From positions 1-53,546 of the IMG/VR virus record IMGVR_UViG_3300045999_001420: a stretch of 53,546 nt of DNA; one strand, given 5' to 3'. The translations under genes and the position numbers were made by a program. Position 1 is the first letter of the stretch; every line of letters begins with the position of its first letter. The DNA comes from a virus. The notes beneath the pieces were generated by a model, which was not told the DNA's origin, did no database searches, and saw only the letters and a list, made by a program, of their open reading frames with translations. Positions 12,913 through 20,560 of the stretch are shown here, one piece after another.

Positions 12913-13320
12913 GTGGCACTTAAGTATTCAGTTACGGTGAGGAACGCGCAGCTTGATGCGTTCGAGACCGCTTGCGGTGTGTCCGCTATACTCAAGATCA
13001 GGACTGGTTCTGCTCCCGCCAACTGCGCTGCGGCAGACACTGGCACGGTTCTGGCAACCTTGAACTTGCCGTCCGATTGGATGGCTGCGGCTGCATCAGG
13101 TATTAAATCCAAGAGCGGTACGTGGGAAGACGTGTCTGCTGACGCGACCGGCACTGCCGGTCATTTCCGCCTCTACGCTTCGGACGGTACTACAGTACAT
13201 GCGCAGGGCGAGATTACAGCAACCGGCCTCGGTGGTGATCTTACGCTCATCAACACGAGCATCGCTGTAGGTCAGACCGTGACGATCACCGGCTTCACGT
13301 TGACCGCCGGTAACGCATAA
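12913..13320 (+). CDS. putative tail/fibre-associated protein, 135 aa
   Basis: GTG start at 12913 with TAGGAG eight bases upstream. A beta-rich protein with a central Trp-containing loop (NLPSDWMAAAASGIK) and a C-terminal beta segment (GDLTLINTSIAVGQTVTITGFTLTAG). Proteins of this pattern lie between the adaptor and fibre genes in other phages. Likely a fibre or tail accessory; no specific function. Confidence 0.6.
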   Translation: MALKYSVTVRNAQLDAFETACGVSAILKIRTGSAPANCAAADTGTVLATLNLPSDWMAAAASGIKSKSGTWEDVSADATGTAGHFRLYASDGTTVHAQGEITATGLGGDLTLINTSIAVGQTVTITGFTLTAGNA

Positions 13321-13332
13321 GGGTAGTTCACC

Positions 13333-14724
13333 ATGCCAGACGTTTTCAACCGCGCGAGGATGACGACTGCGACGACGGGTGCGGGCACAATCACGCTCGG
13401 CTCTGCTGTCTCTGGACATCAGTCGTTTGCCGCAGCAGGTGTGATCAATGGCACCGTGGTGCATTACACTATCGAAGACGGAGCGGCTTGGGAGATTGGT
13501 ACAGGCACGTATACGGCAACAGGTACTACGCTTTCCCGCACCCTAGTACAAAGTTCGACAGGTTCCCTTCTTAGCCTCACGGGCAATGCACAGATTTTCA
13601 TTACAGCACCGCAGTCTGCGATTAGGAACCTTGATGCAGTAGACCCACCCGTTGCACGTACCAACCTCGGCCTCGGCACGGGGAACAGTCCGTCCTTCGC
13701 AGGGGTTACTACGACGGGCACTAACGGTGTCACCGCCGCCGTGGAACTAGACTATAATTACGCCGCCGCGTCTCTCCCGGTCAGCGCACCAGCACTTGAT
13801 CTTAACTTTGCTGGCTCAGAGACCGTTGATAGCCGCGTAACGTTTACGCGCGCTACTACAGCAACCTTCGTAGGGTCAAACGGCCTCATCCAGTCTGCCG
13901 CCGTAAATGTTCCAAGAATAGATTTCAACCCGACAACGCTGGAATGTCTTGGCTTGCTGATTGAGGAGACGAGGACGAATTTGCTGTTAAACAGCGCAAC
14001 ACTTTCAACGCAAAGTGTCACTGTTACGGCAACAGCACATACACTGTCGTTTTACGGAACCGGAACTGTCACGCTTTCTGGCGCATCAAGTGCCGGACCA
14101 TTGGTTGGAACGGGTGTATACCCTAACCGCGCAACACTCACTTTTACTCCAACCGCTGGAACGCTGACACTTACTGTTACAGGAACTGTGAGCAACGCAC
14201 AGCTTGAAGCAGGCCCCTTCGCCACCTCCTACATCCCCACCACAACCACCTCTGTGACACGCAACGCCGACGTTGCCAGCGTGGCAACGAGCCAGTTTCC
14301 GTACAACGCAACGGAAGGCGCGTTGGTTTTGTCTGCTGACTATATCGGGCAAAGCTCCGGTGTTGCCTATGCCGCAGCTTTCAATGATGGCACGGCAAGC
14401 AATTTTATGGGAGTGCGCCGCAACCCAACGGCGGAAACTATTTTTGTAACGCTTGCTACCACGCTTCAGGTTGCAATATCATACACGACTGTGACTAATA
14501 ATGTGGTGTTTAAGAATGCGTTTTCGTACAGGTTGAATGATTTTGCCGGGGCCTCTAATGGCGCTATTACCGGAACAGACACCTTGGGAACTGTCCCAAG
14601 TGTATCTAAGCTTGGCCTAGGGAATGTTGCGGATGTTCTTTTTATGAACGGCCACATACGTCAGGCCACTTACTTCCCGCGCCGCCTAAGCAATGCGGAG
14701 CTTCAGGCGGTATCAACGCTATGA
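13333..14724 (+). CDS. tail/head fibre protein with lectin-like C-terminal domain
   Basis: 463 residues. The N-terminal 120 form a repeated small module ([33 protein letters not shown]). The middle segment [20 protein letters not shown] with PRIDFNP and [13 protein letters not shown] is the signature of phage head-spike/fibre domains. The remainder looks like a concanavalin/laminin-G-like carbohydrate-binding sandwich ending in [11 protein letters not shown]. Likely host-surface recognition. Its stop overlaps a micro-ORF that leads into the next fibre gene. Confidence 0.72.
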   Translation: MPDVFNRARMTTATTGAGTITLGSAVSGHQSFAAAGVINGTVVHYTIEDGAAWEIGTGTYTATGTTLSRTLVQSSTGSLLSLTGNAQIFITAPQSAIRNLDAVDPPVARTNLGLGTGNSPSFAGVTTTGTNGVTAAVELDYNYAAASLPVSAPALDLNFAGSETVDSRVTFTRATTATFVGSNGLIQSAAVNVPRIDFNPTTLECLGLLIEETRTNLLLNSATLSTQSVTVTATAHTLSFYGTGTVTLSGASSAGPLVGTGVYPNRATLTFTPTAGTLTLTVTGTVSNAQLEAGPFATSYIPTTTTSVTRNADVASVATSQFPYNATEGALVLSADYIGQSSGVAYAAAFNDGTASNFMGVRRNPTAETIFVTLATTLQVAISYTTVTNNVVFKNAFSYRLNDFAGASNGAITGTDTLGTVPSVSKLGLGNVADVLFMNGHIRQATYFPRRLSNAELQAVSTL

Positions 14725-14774
14725 CCTTTCGCATTGGGTTTGACATAACGAACTTGGATAGGGTGAAATGGTAA
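14721..14774 (+). CDS. possible 17-residue coupling ORF
   Basis: An ATG overlapping the TGA of the upstream fibre gene opens 17 codons ([17 protein letters not shown]). They end seven bases inside the next fibre gene, whose own ATG at 14768 has AGGG five bases upstream. It could pass ribosomes between the two fibre genes; chance is equally possible. Confidence 0.2.
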   Translation: MTFRIGFDITNLDRVKW

Positions 14775-17314
14775 AGCTGGTTGGAACAGGCGGGAACCAA
14801 GTCCCAACAAACAACATGCTTGGCAACATGGCCTTTCAGAACAAGGAAGGCGCAAGCATTGACCTGCTGGGGCTTGCCGCTGGCACAGCACTTCTTCCTT
14901 CCCTCATTCCCACGGGTGATCCCAATACAGGCATGTGGTTTCCGGCTGCGGACACCATTGCTTGGTCAACTGCTGGCTCTGAGCGTCTCAGGATTGCTTC
15001 CGGTGGAACGGTTTCAACAACAGGAACTCTGACGGTTGCTGGTGGCGCTGCAAACATCAGCAGCACTTCGTTTGACTTTGTTTCATCCAGCACTTTCTTT
15101 CCTCAGATTTTATTGGTCAACACTGCGAATGACGCTTTTGGTCCATACTGGAACACAAGAAAACTTCGCGGTGCAACCGCCGCAACTTCTGGAGATTCAC
15201 TTGGGACATTTGTGTTCCAGAGCGTTGACACTGGCGGAGCACTAAGAAATGCAGCTTTTCTTTCAGTGGTCTCTGATGGGGCTGGTGCAACGTTTCATTC
15301 TGCATACTATTCATTCACACTAATCAATACAGCGGGATCAAATGTAATACCCCTTGCAATCAGAAGCCAAGGGTTATTCGTAGTAGATGGCACTGCACTT
15401 TTGCCGTCCTTTACGTTTGCCAATGATCCTGACACAGGTTTTTGGCGACCAGCCGCTAACACATTGGCTGCAAGTACCAATGCCTCTGAGAAGATGCGTA
15501 TTCTCAGTACTGGCGAAGTGGGCATCGGCACATCCACCCCCGGAACGTTTGGCAAGCTAGAGGTTCTGGGTTCTGGATATACCGCATTTTCCGTTGCCTC
15601 ATCCGATGCGTCTGGTGTTCGTGTTGTTTTGGCAGCAAATGCCGCAAGTGAAGCTCGCATAAATGTGACTTCAAATCATCCTCTCGCTACCTTTGTCAAT
15701 AACACAGAGCGCATGCGTGTAACCGCGACTGGCAATGTCGGCATCGGGACAGGCTCACCGGGTCATCTGCTCCAAGTGAACTCTACAGGTTCAACCATAT
15801 CTGCAACTACGTCGTCCACGACGACACAATTTACTGGTCCCGGTTTAAGGCTGTACAACACGAATGCGTCAATGGGTACGCAGGCGGGCCTTGGCATCGC
15901 AAGCTTAATCTTGGACGCTTCTGCCACGCAAGGTTATATGTCTTTTTTCCAGACAAACAACTCAGGCGGGTTTGTTCAAGACATCCTTCGTTACGACTAC
16001 AATGCGAACCTTTGGCAGTTTTATACAAATGCAACTGAAAAGCTTCGCATCACTTCCGCCGGACGTGTCGGCATCGGAACATCTTCTCCCGGTGCCTTGC
16101 TTGATGTTAATGGCGATATTATTGTTGCTGGAAGCTCAATCGGGAGCGGAAATGTAAGCAGCAACATCAAGTTTGGAAGCATTGCTACATACGGCCTAAA
16201 TACAACTGGCAACAATAATGTCGCCATCGGTGTAAGCACACTGCTTCAAAACACAACTGGTCTATACAATGTTGCTGTTGGCGGGTCTGCATTAAGAGAC
16301 AATACGACTGGCGAGGGCAATATGGCCGTCGGCCTTCAGGCGCTTGCTCTTAACACGACCGGAAACAACAATGTCGGTGTGGGCCGTCAAACTTTAACGT
16401 CAAATACGACGGGTCTGGAAAACACCGCGATTGGCACGTTTGCACTACTTAGCAATACAACGTCCAGCTTTAGTGTAGCCATCGGCAGCCAAACTCTATT
16501 CAGCAGCACTGGAGCCAGCAACACTGGACTAGGCGCTTATTCATTCAGGGACATCACGACTGGTGCGAATAACACCGCAGTAGGATATAACACAGGTCGT
16601 GGCATCACCACTGGTTCAAACAACACAATCATTGGCGCAAATGTAACCGGACTTAGTACAACCCTCGCAAACAATATCATCATCGCTGATGGTGCAGGAA
16701 ACCGCCGCATCAATGTTGATGGCTCTGGCAATGTCGGTATCGGCACCACGGCCCCAACTACCCTGCTCTCCGTCAACGGTATCGCTTCCTTTGGTGCCGG
16801 TGCTGTTGCCACCCCATCTATCGCAGCGTTTGGTGACCTCAATACAGGCATGTGGTTCCCTGCTGCTGATACGATTGCTTGGTCCACTGGCGGCTCTGAG
16901 CGCATGCGCGTTCATTCTTCTGGCGGCGTCTCAATTGGCAACACAACAGACCCCGGTGTAGGCGCGCTAATTGTCAATAGCACCATCCAAGGCACTCAGC
17001 TTCGCGGTGGCTACAACAATACGACAGGTGTTGCCAACACCGTCGATCAAGCACTTGGCACCAATACCGTATCAATGGTATTGATTAGCGCCAACACAAC
17101 GCTGACTTCTACGGTTCCACCCGCTGGCGCTCATGCTTCCGTCATCATCAAAACCAGCGGCGTAACTTCACGCACAGTCACATTTGGTACGGGTTTCAAG
17201 TCTGTTGGAACTCTTGCCACGGGCGCAACGGCTGACCGTTTTTGGGTGGTCAACTTTGTGTCAGACGGAACTTTCCTTTACGAAAGTAGCCGTACAACCG
17301 CAGCATACGCATAA
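14768..17314 (+). CDS. large tail fibre protein with YadA-like repeats
   Basis: 848 residues, very rich in Thr, Ser, Gly and Asn and nearly free of Cys. Three copies of a module with D-NTGMWFPAADTIAWST and SERLRI lie near residues 55-80, 217-245 and 690-715. Motifs of the type GNVGIGT recur five times. Residues about 475-635 form a run of 18-residue head-type repeats (NTTGNNNVAIG). The C-terminal 100 residues form a domain seen at fibre ends. A long trimeric beta-helical fibre for receptor binding is likely. Confidence 0.8.
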   Translation: MVKLVGTGGNQVPTNNMLGNMAFQNKEGASIDLLGLAAGTALLPSLIPTGDPNTGMWFPAADTIAWSTAGSERLRIASGGTVSTTGTLTVAGGAANISSTSFDFVSSSTFFPQILLVNTANDAFGPYWNTRKLRGATAATSGDSLGTFVFQSVDTGGALRNAAFLSVVSDGAGATFHSAYYSFTLINTAGSNVIPLAIRSQGLFVVDGTALLPSFTFANDPDTGFWRPAANTLAASTNASEKMRILSTGEVGIGTSTPGTFGKLEVLGSGYTAFSVASSDASGVRVVLAANAASEARINVTSNHPLATFVNNTERMRVTATGNVGIGTGSPGHLLQVNSTGSTISATTSSTTTQFTGPGLRLYNTNASMGTQAGLGIASLILDASATQGYMSFFQTNNSGGFVQDILRYDYNANLWQFYTNATEKLRITSAGRVGIGTSSPGALLDVNGDIIVAGSSIGSGNVSSNIKFGSIATYGLNTTGNNNVAIGVSTLLQNTTGLYNVAVGGSALRDNTTGEGNMAVGLQALALNTTGNNNVGVGRQTLTSNTTGLENTAIGTFALLSNTTSSFSVAIGSQTLFSSTGASNTGLGAYSFRDITTGANNTAVGYNTGRGITTGSNNTIIGANVTGLSTTLANNIIIADGAGNRRINVDGSGNVGIGTTAPTTLLSVNGIASFGAGAVATPSIAAFGDLNTGMWFPAADTIAWSTGGSERMRVHSSGGVSIGNTTDPGVGALIVNSTIQGTQLRGGYNNTTGVANTVDQALGTNTVSMVLISANTTLTSTVPPAGAHASVIIKTSGVTSRTVTFGTGFKSVGTLATGATADRFWVVNFVSDGTFLYESSRTTAAYA
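16200..16680 (+). repeat. 54-nt coding repeats in the fibre gene
   Basis: About nine head-to-tail units of 18 codons encode variations on NTTG-xx-N-V/T-A-V/I-G-xx-x-L. This is the left-handed beta-roll repeat known from YadA-type trimeric adhesin heads. The units have diverged at DNA level, so they are old and not a recent slippage product. Confidence 0.7.
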
Positions 17315-17325
17315 CAGGAGGCACT

Positions 17326-17490
17326 ATGAAAATTGAACTGACGAACGAAGAAGCCAACGCCCTTGCCAACCTTCTTGACATTGCTGTCAAGGCTGGCGGC
17401 CTCCGCAGTGCAAACGCCGCTCTGGTCATTTTCCAGAAGCTGGAAGCTGCCGCCAAGGCAGAGAACTCTGAAACCAAGGAGGCTCAATAA
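17326..17490 (+). CDS. hypothetical protein, 54 aa
   Basis: AGGAGGCACT precedes the ATG at 17326, an excellent site. The peptide is almost entirely helical: KIELTNEEANALANLLDIAVKAGGL followed by AALVIFQKLEAAAKAE. It sits between the large fibre and a fibre-cluster protein. The TAA overlaps the next ATG by one base. Small helical proteins in this position often act as fibre assembly helpers; that is inference. Confidence 0.6.
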   Translation: MKIELTNEEANALANLLDIAVKAGGLRSANAALVIFQKLEAAAKAENSETKEAQ

Positions 17491-17828
17491 TGGCCGTCTC
17501 ATATGAGTGGTCGTTTCCTTCTCTGGACGTGATCCATAACCAGATCGATGAGCAGACAGGTCTCGCGGTCCAGAACGTCGTGACCACGGTTCATTGGGTC
17601 TACACGGCGCGGGATGGTGACTACACCGCATCAATGTACAGCACGGTCGGACTTCCCGGTCCCGGTCAGCCGTTTACAGCTTTCGAGGACCTGACCCCGG
17701 CAATCGTGCAGGGGTGGGTAGAAACCGCGCTCGGCGCTGATCAGGTGGCGGAAATGCAGTCGTCACTTGCGAATAGCATCGAGCATCAGAAGCAGCCGAA
17801 AGGCGGCACCGTGGCTCCCCCTTGGTAA
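17490..17828 (+). CDS. hypothetical fibre-cluster protein, 112 aa
   Basis: Coupled to the previous gene by a TAATG overlap, with AAGGAG upstream. The protein begins MAVSYEWSFPSLDVIHNQ and continues with NVVTTVHWVYTARDGDYTAS. This beta-rich pattern is common in cyanophage and other aquatic phage tail clusters. The C-terminal 20 residues (QKQPKGGTVAPPW) are Pro/Gly-rich. Likely a small virion or fibre-tip component. Confidence 0.6.
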   Translation: MAVSYEWSFPSLDVIHNQIDEQTGLAVQNVVTTVHWVYTARDGDYTASMYSTVGLPGPGQPFTAFEDLTPAIVQGWVETALGADQVAEMQSSLANSIEHQKQPKGGTVAPPW

Positions 17829-17840
17829 TAAGGTAAACCT

Positions 17841-18329
17841 ATGCTCGGCTTTAGCGCATTAGCAAAACTACCATTAGCAGTAGCAAGCCCAATTGCTGCT
17901 AATGCGCTTAATATTGCACAGGACGGTAACACTGTATCCGCTACGGGTACAGTGTTGGTGGTAGGGTCGTTAAGTGTAACACAGGACGATAACACTGTAT
18001 CCGCTACAGGTGCGGTGCAGGTAACAGGGTCGCTAAGTGTAACGCAGGACGATCAGACGCTGGTGGCGGACGCCATTACGACTGGTCTTTCGGTAACCCA
18101 AGACGACCAGACACTTTCTGCAACCGCCGTACTTACACTTTCCGAAGCCCCGTGTGTTCTTCGCGCTGCTGTTGTTGTACACGCTATAGTTGCGGCAGTA
18201 GAAGTTTCTCAGGTTCCGGTTACGATACGTGCAGTTGCGTCGTACATCAGGCTCTCAGCATCCGCGTCCTACCCGAGGATCAAGTACAGGACCTGCTGGA
18301 ACGTGGTTGCCGACAGGGAAGCGGCTTGA
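17841..18329 (+). CDS. repeat-containing putative tail protein, 162 aa
   Basis: Residues 20-105 hold four tandem units of about 20 residues of the form SLSVTQDDNTVSATGAVQVTG, also visible as imperfect DNA repeats at about 17910-18120. The remainder is hydrophobic/beta (VVVHAIVAAVEVSQVPVTIR) and ends in a basic Cys/Trp segment. Small repeated beta units suggest a fibre or tail-tip protein. Copy number could vary between relatives. Confidence 0.6.
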   Translation: MLGFSALAKLPLAVASPIAANALNIAQDGNTVSATGTVLVVGSLSVTQDDNTVSATGAVQVTGSLSVTQDDQTLVADAITTGLSVTQDDQTLSATAVLTLSEAPCVLRAAVVVHAIVAAVEVSQVPVTIRAVASYIRLSASASYPRIKYRTCWNVVADREAA

Positions 18330-18377
18330 TTTCCCTGACTATCTTGTGTACCAATAACGTATTAGTCGGAGCACGAC

Positions 18378-19325
18378 ATGGCCGTCCTCGTTAAAAACAA
18401 CGCCTACAGCACCCTTGCTTCCGGCATAACTGCTATTGCCACGACGATTACTGTGGCGGCAGGTACGGGGTCCCGGTTCCCAGCCGCAGGCGGTTCGGAC
18501 TACTTCTATGCGACGTTGATCGATACCTCGAACAACCTTGAGGTCGTGAAGGTCACATCGCGCTCAACCGATACGTTGACCGTGGTTCGTGGGCAGGACG
18601 GCACGACCGGTAGGATTTACTCTTCCGGTGATCGTATCGAGCTTCGTGTTACCGCAGCCCTCCTCGCAGATATCCGCGACTCGATCACCCCCGCTGACGG
18701 CACGGTCACGACAGCCAAGATCGTGGATGCCAACGTCACACTGGCGAAACTTGCGGCTGCGGTGCAGGCGCTCCTCGTACCAACGGGTGCCGTATCACCC
18801 TATGCCGGTACAACCGAACCTACAGGCTGGTTATTCTGCCGTGGACAAGAGGTAAGCCGGTCCACCTACCCTACCCTTGACGCTCTGATAACCACTACGT
18901 ACGGCGCATATACGAACGGTTCTGGCGGCGTTGGCACGTCCCACTTCCGTCTCCCCGACCTCCGTGGTCGTGTCGTTGCCGGTCAAGACGACATGGGCGG
19001 CACATCTGCCAACCGCCTGACGGGCCTTAGCGGCGGTGTTGATGGGGATGTCCTCGGCGCAGCCGGTGGTGCAGAGACGCACACCCTTACTGAAGCTCAA
19101 CTTGCTGCGCATAGGCATTTTACGGCTGTTGACGTAGTTAACGGCGCAACTCTGAGTGCGACAAACTCTGTTGTAAGGCAGAAGAGCGACGGCGGTGATA
19201 GTAACTACGTCTTTGTAGCGAGTACTTCCGAGCCGACGTTTGGCAGGACAAGTGTTACCGGAAGTGGAGCAGCACACAACAACGTGCAGCCGACGATCAT
19301 CCTGAACTACATCATCAAGACGTAG
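18378..19325 (+). CDS. tail collar domain fibre protein
   Basis: 315 residues. The N-terminal domain (MAVLVKNNAYSTLASGI; GTGSRFPA; TSRSTDTLTVVRGQDGT) is the small attachment module common to phage fibres. Residues about 130-200 are a phage tail collar domain (GAVSPYAGTTEPTGWLFCRGQEVSRSTYPTL, then HFRLPDLRGRVVAG). The C-terminal end (LTEAQLAAHRH; NNVQPTIILNYIIKT) is typical of collar/microcystin-dependent-type proteins. A GGAG site precedes the start. Probable short tail fibre. Confidence 0.85.
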   Translation: MAVLVKNNAYSTLASGITAIATTITVAAGTGSRFPAAGGSDYFYATLIDTSNNLEVVKVTSRSTDTLTVVRGQDGTTGRIYSSGDRIELRVTAALLADIRDSITPADGTVTTAKIVDANVTLAKLAAAVQALLVPTGAVSPYAGTTEPTGWLFCRGQEVSRSTYPTLDALITTTYGAYTNGSGGVGTSHFRLPDLRGRVVAGQDDMGGTSANRLTGLSGGVDGDVLGAAGGAETHTLTEAQLAAHRHFTAVDVVNGATLSATNSVVRQKSDGGDSNYVFVASTSEPTFGRTSVTGSGAAHNNVQPTIILNYIIKT

Positions 19326-19328
19326 GTT

Positions 19329-19577
19329 ATGCTTATGTTTGACGACCAAGCACTAAAGGTTCTGAACGCAATCATGCAGTGGATAGTTATGCCGGTCGCT
19401 GCCTTTGTGTGGGTCATCTACAGACAGCAGCAGAAACACGACACGGCCATCGCCGTACTTCAGGCCGAGACAAACACCGCACGGTTGGCTCACGACCGTG
19501 AGATCAAGGAAATCCGCGAGACGAGCCGCGCGATCATGGCGAAACTGGACTCAATTGAGGAGGCACTACGCAAATGA
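19329..19577 (+). CDS. membrane protein with coiled coil, lysis-block candidate
   Basis: 82 residues: one transmembrane segment at about 14-32 (IMQWIVMPVAAFVWVIYR) followed by a charged helix or coiled coil to the end (AVLQAETNTARLAHDREIKEIRETS). This N-in single-span plus periplasmic coil design resembles i-spanins and other lysis accessory proteins. It lies two genes upstream of the endolysin. A spanin role is inference: no outer-membrane lipoprotein partner was seen. Confidence 0.55.
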   Translation: MLMFDDQALKVLNAIMQWIVMPVAAFVWVIYRQQQKHDTAIAVLQAETNTARLAHDREIKEIRETSRAIMAKLDSIEEALRK

Positions 19578-19738
19578 AAAAGATGATGTCCGAGTACGGC
19601 GGCAAGGAAAAGTACAAGTCCAAGGGTGCCATGAAGCGCCACGAGGGCATGGAGAAGCCCAAGATTGAGCGCATGGAACGGATGCGCGGATACAAGGACG
19701 GCGGCATGGTTGTGAAGGTCAAGGGTAAGAACTGCTAA
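19574..19738 (+). CDS. small basic hypothetical protein, 54 aa
   Basis: ATG at 19574, overlapping the previous stop by 4 nt. Met/Lys/Gly/Glu-rich peptide: MKKMMSEYGGKEKYKSKGAM, then RMERMRGYKDGGMVVKVKG, ending NC. Similar KDGGxV-ending short basic proteins occur in many late phage operons without a known role. The TAA overlaps the endolysin ATG by one base. Confidence 0.65.
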   Translation: MKKMMSEYGGKEKYKSKGAMKRHEGMEKPKIERMERMRGYKDGGMVVKVKGKNC

Positions 19739-20145
19739 TGCAGCTAACACCCAAGGACGAAGCACATCTCAAGAAGGTCCACCCGGACCTTGCCCGTGTC
19801 ATTCGCCGCGCTGCGGCCATGTGGCCGCACAAGGATCAGGTGTTCTTCATCACCTGCTCCACTCGCACTTTGGAAGAACAGAAGAAGCTTATCGCCGCTG
19901 GCGCTTCGAGGACCCTGCGTTCTAGGCACCTCCCCGGTAAGACCAACAAGCTCTCTCATGCTGTTGATCTGGCAGTGCGGATGGGTAAGACCGTTAGGTG
20001 GGACGAACCGCTTTTCGTTCAGATGTCGAAGACGATCAAGGCAGCAGCGAAAGCTGAGAAGGTCACCCTTGAGTGGGGCGGTGATTGGAAGACGTTTTCG
20101 GATAAGCCCCACTATCAGCTACCGTGGAAGCAGTATCCCGGTTAA
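19738..20145 (+). CDS. endolysin, M15 peptidase (L-alanyl-D-glutamate type)
   Basis: 135 residues, cleaving the peptide stems of murein. The M15C/VanY-like motif is clear: SRH64LPGKTNKLSH74AVD77L supplies the His and Asp ligands. E112 in LEWGGDW is the catalytic base, and H125 (KPHYQLPW) is the C-terminal zinc ligand. There is no signal peptide, so it needs the holin candidate encoded directly downstream. Start overlaps the previous TAA. Confidence 0.88.
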   Translation: MQLTPKDEAHLKKVHPDLARVIRRAAAMWPHKDQVFFITCSTRTLEEQKKLIAAGASRTLRSRHLPGKTNKLSHAVDLAVRMGKTVRWDEPLFVQMSKTIKAAAKAEKVTLEWGGDWKTFSDKPHYQLPWKQYPG

Positions 20146-20160
20146 CATAGGAGTACGTGC

Positions 20161-20328
20161 ATGTTCACCTCTATCGACAAAGCACTCGTGGGTCTCGTCA
20201 TGGGTCTGCTGTTCATCGTCCAGACCTACACCGGTTTCAGCACGTCGTGGATCACCGCTGACACGGTTTCGACTATCGTCGGCCTGATCACGCCGGTTCT
20301 TGTCTGGGCGATCCCCAACAAGAAGTGA
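20161..20328 (+). CDS. putative holin, 55 aa
   Basis: ATAGGAGTACGTGC precedes the ATG at 20161. Two hydrophobic segments, about residues 8-24 (ALVGLVMGLLFIVQTYT) and 33-52 (ADTVSTIVGLITPVLVWAIP), with a short charged end (NKK). Immediately after the endolysin, so a small class II-type holin is the natural reading. It overlaps the next membrane protein by GTGA. Confidence 0.7.
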   Translation: MFTSIDKALVGLVMGLLFIVQTYTGFSTSWITADTVSTIVGLITPVLVWAIPNKK

Positions 20329-20555
20329 CTTGGCAAGAGGTCATAGCGACAATCGTCGTTCTTTTGGGGCTGGGCGCAGGAGTAGTCTTGTTTGCCCAGC
20401 GTCCGTCGTTCTGGATCGAGTTTGGCGTTCGGCTGGGTAAGCGATTGTGGCCGCTGCTTATTAAGCGTATGTCTCCCAAAAAAGAAGAAGCGTGGCGCGA
20501 CTGTATTCGTCGCGGTGGTGAATGGGATCACTTCCGCAAGAAGTGTAAGGACTGA
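20325..20555 (+). CDS. single-span membrane protein of the lysis block
   Basis: GTG start at 20325, overlapping the holin stop by 4 nt. One N-terminal membrane segment (EVIATIVVLLGLGAGVVLFA), then a basic cytoplasmic or periplasmic tail with a paired Cys motif (WRDCIRRGGEWDHFRKKCKD). Small proteins with this WxxC...GGEWD...C ending follow holins in several phages; perhaps a pinholin partner or regulator. No proven role. Confidence 0.6.
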   Translation: MTWQEVIATIVVLLGLGAGVVLFAQRPSFWIEFGVRLGKRLWPLLIKRMSPKKEEAWRDCIRRGGEWDHFRKKCKD

Positions 20556-20560
20556 GGGCG

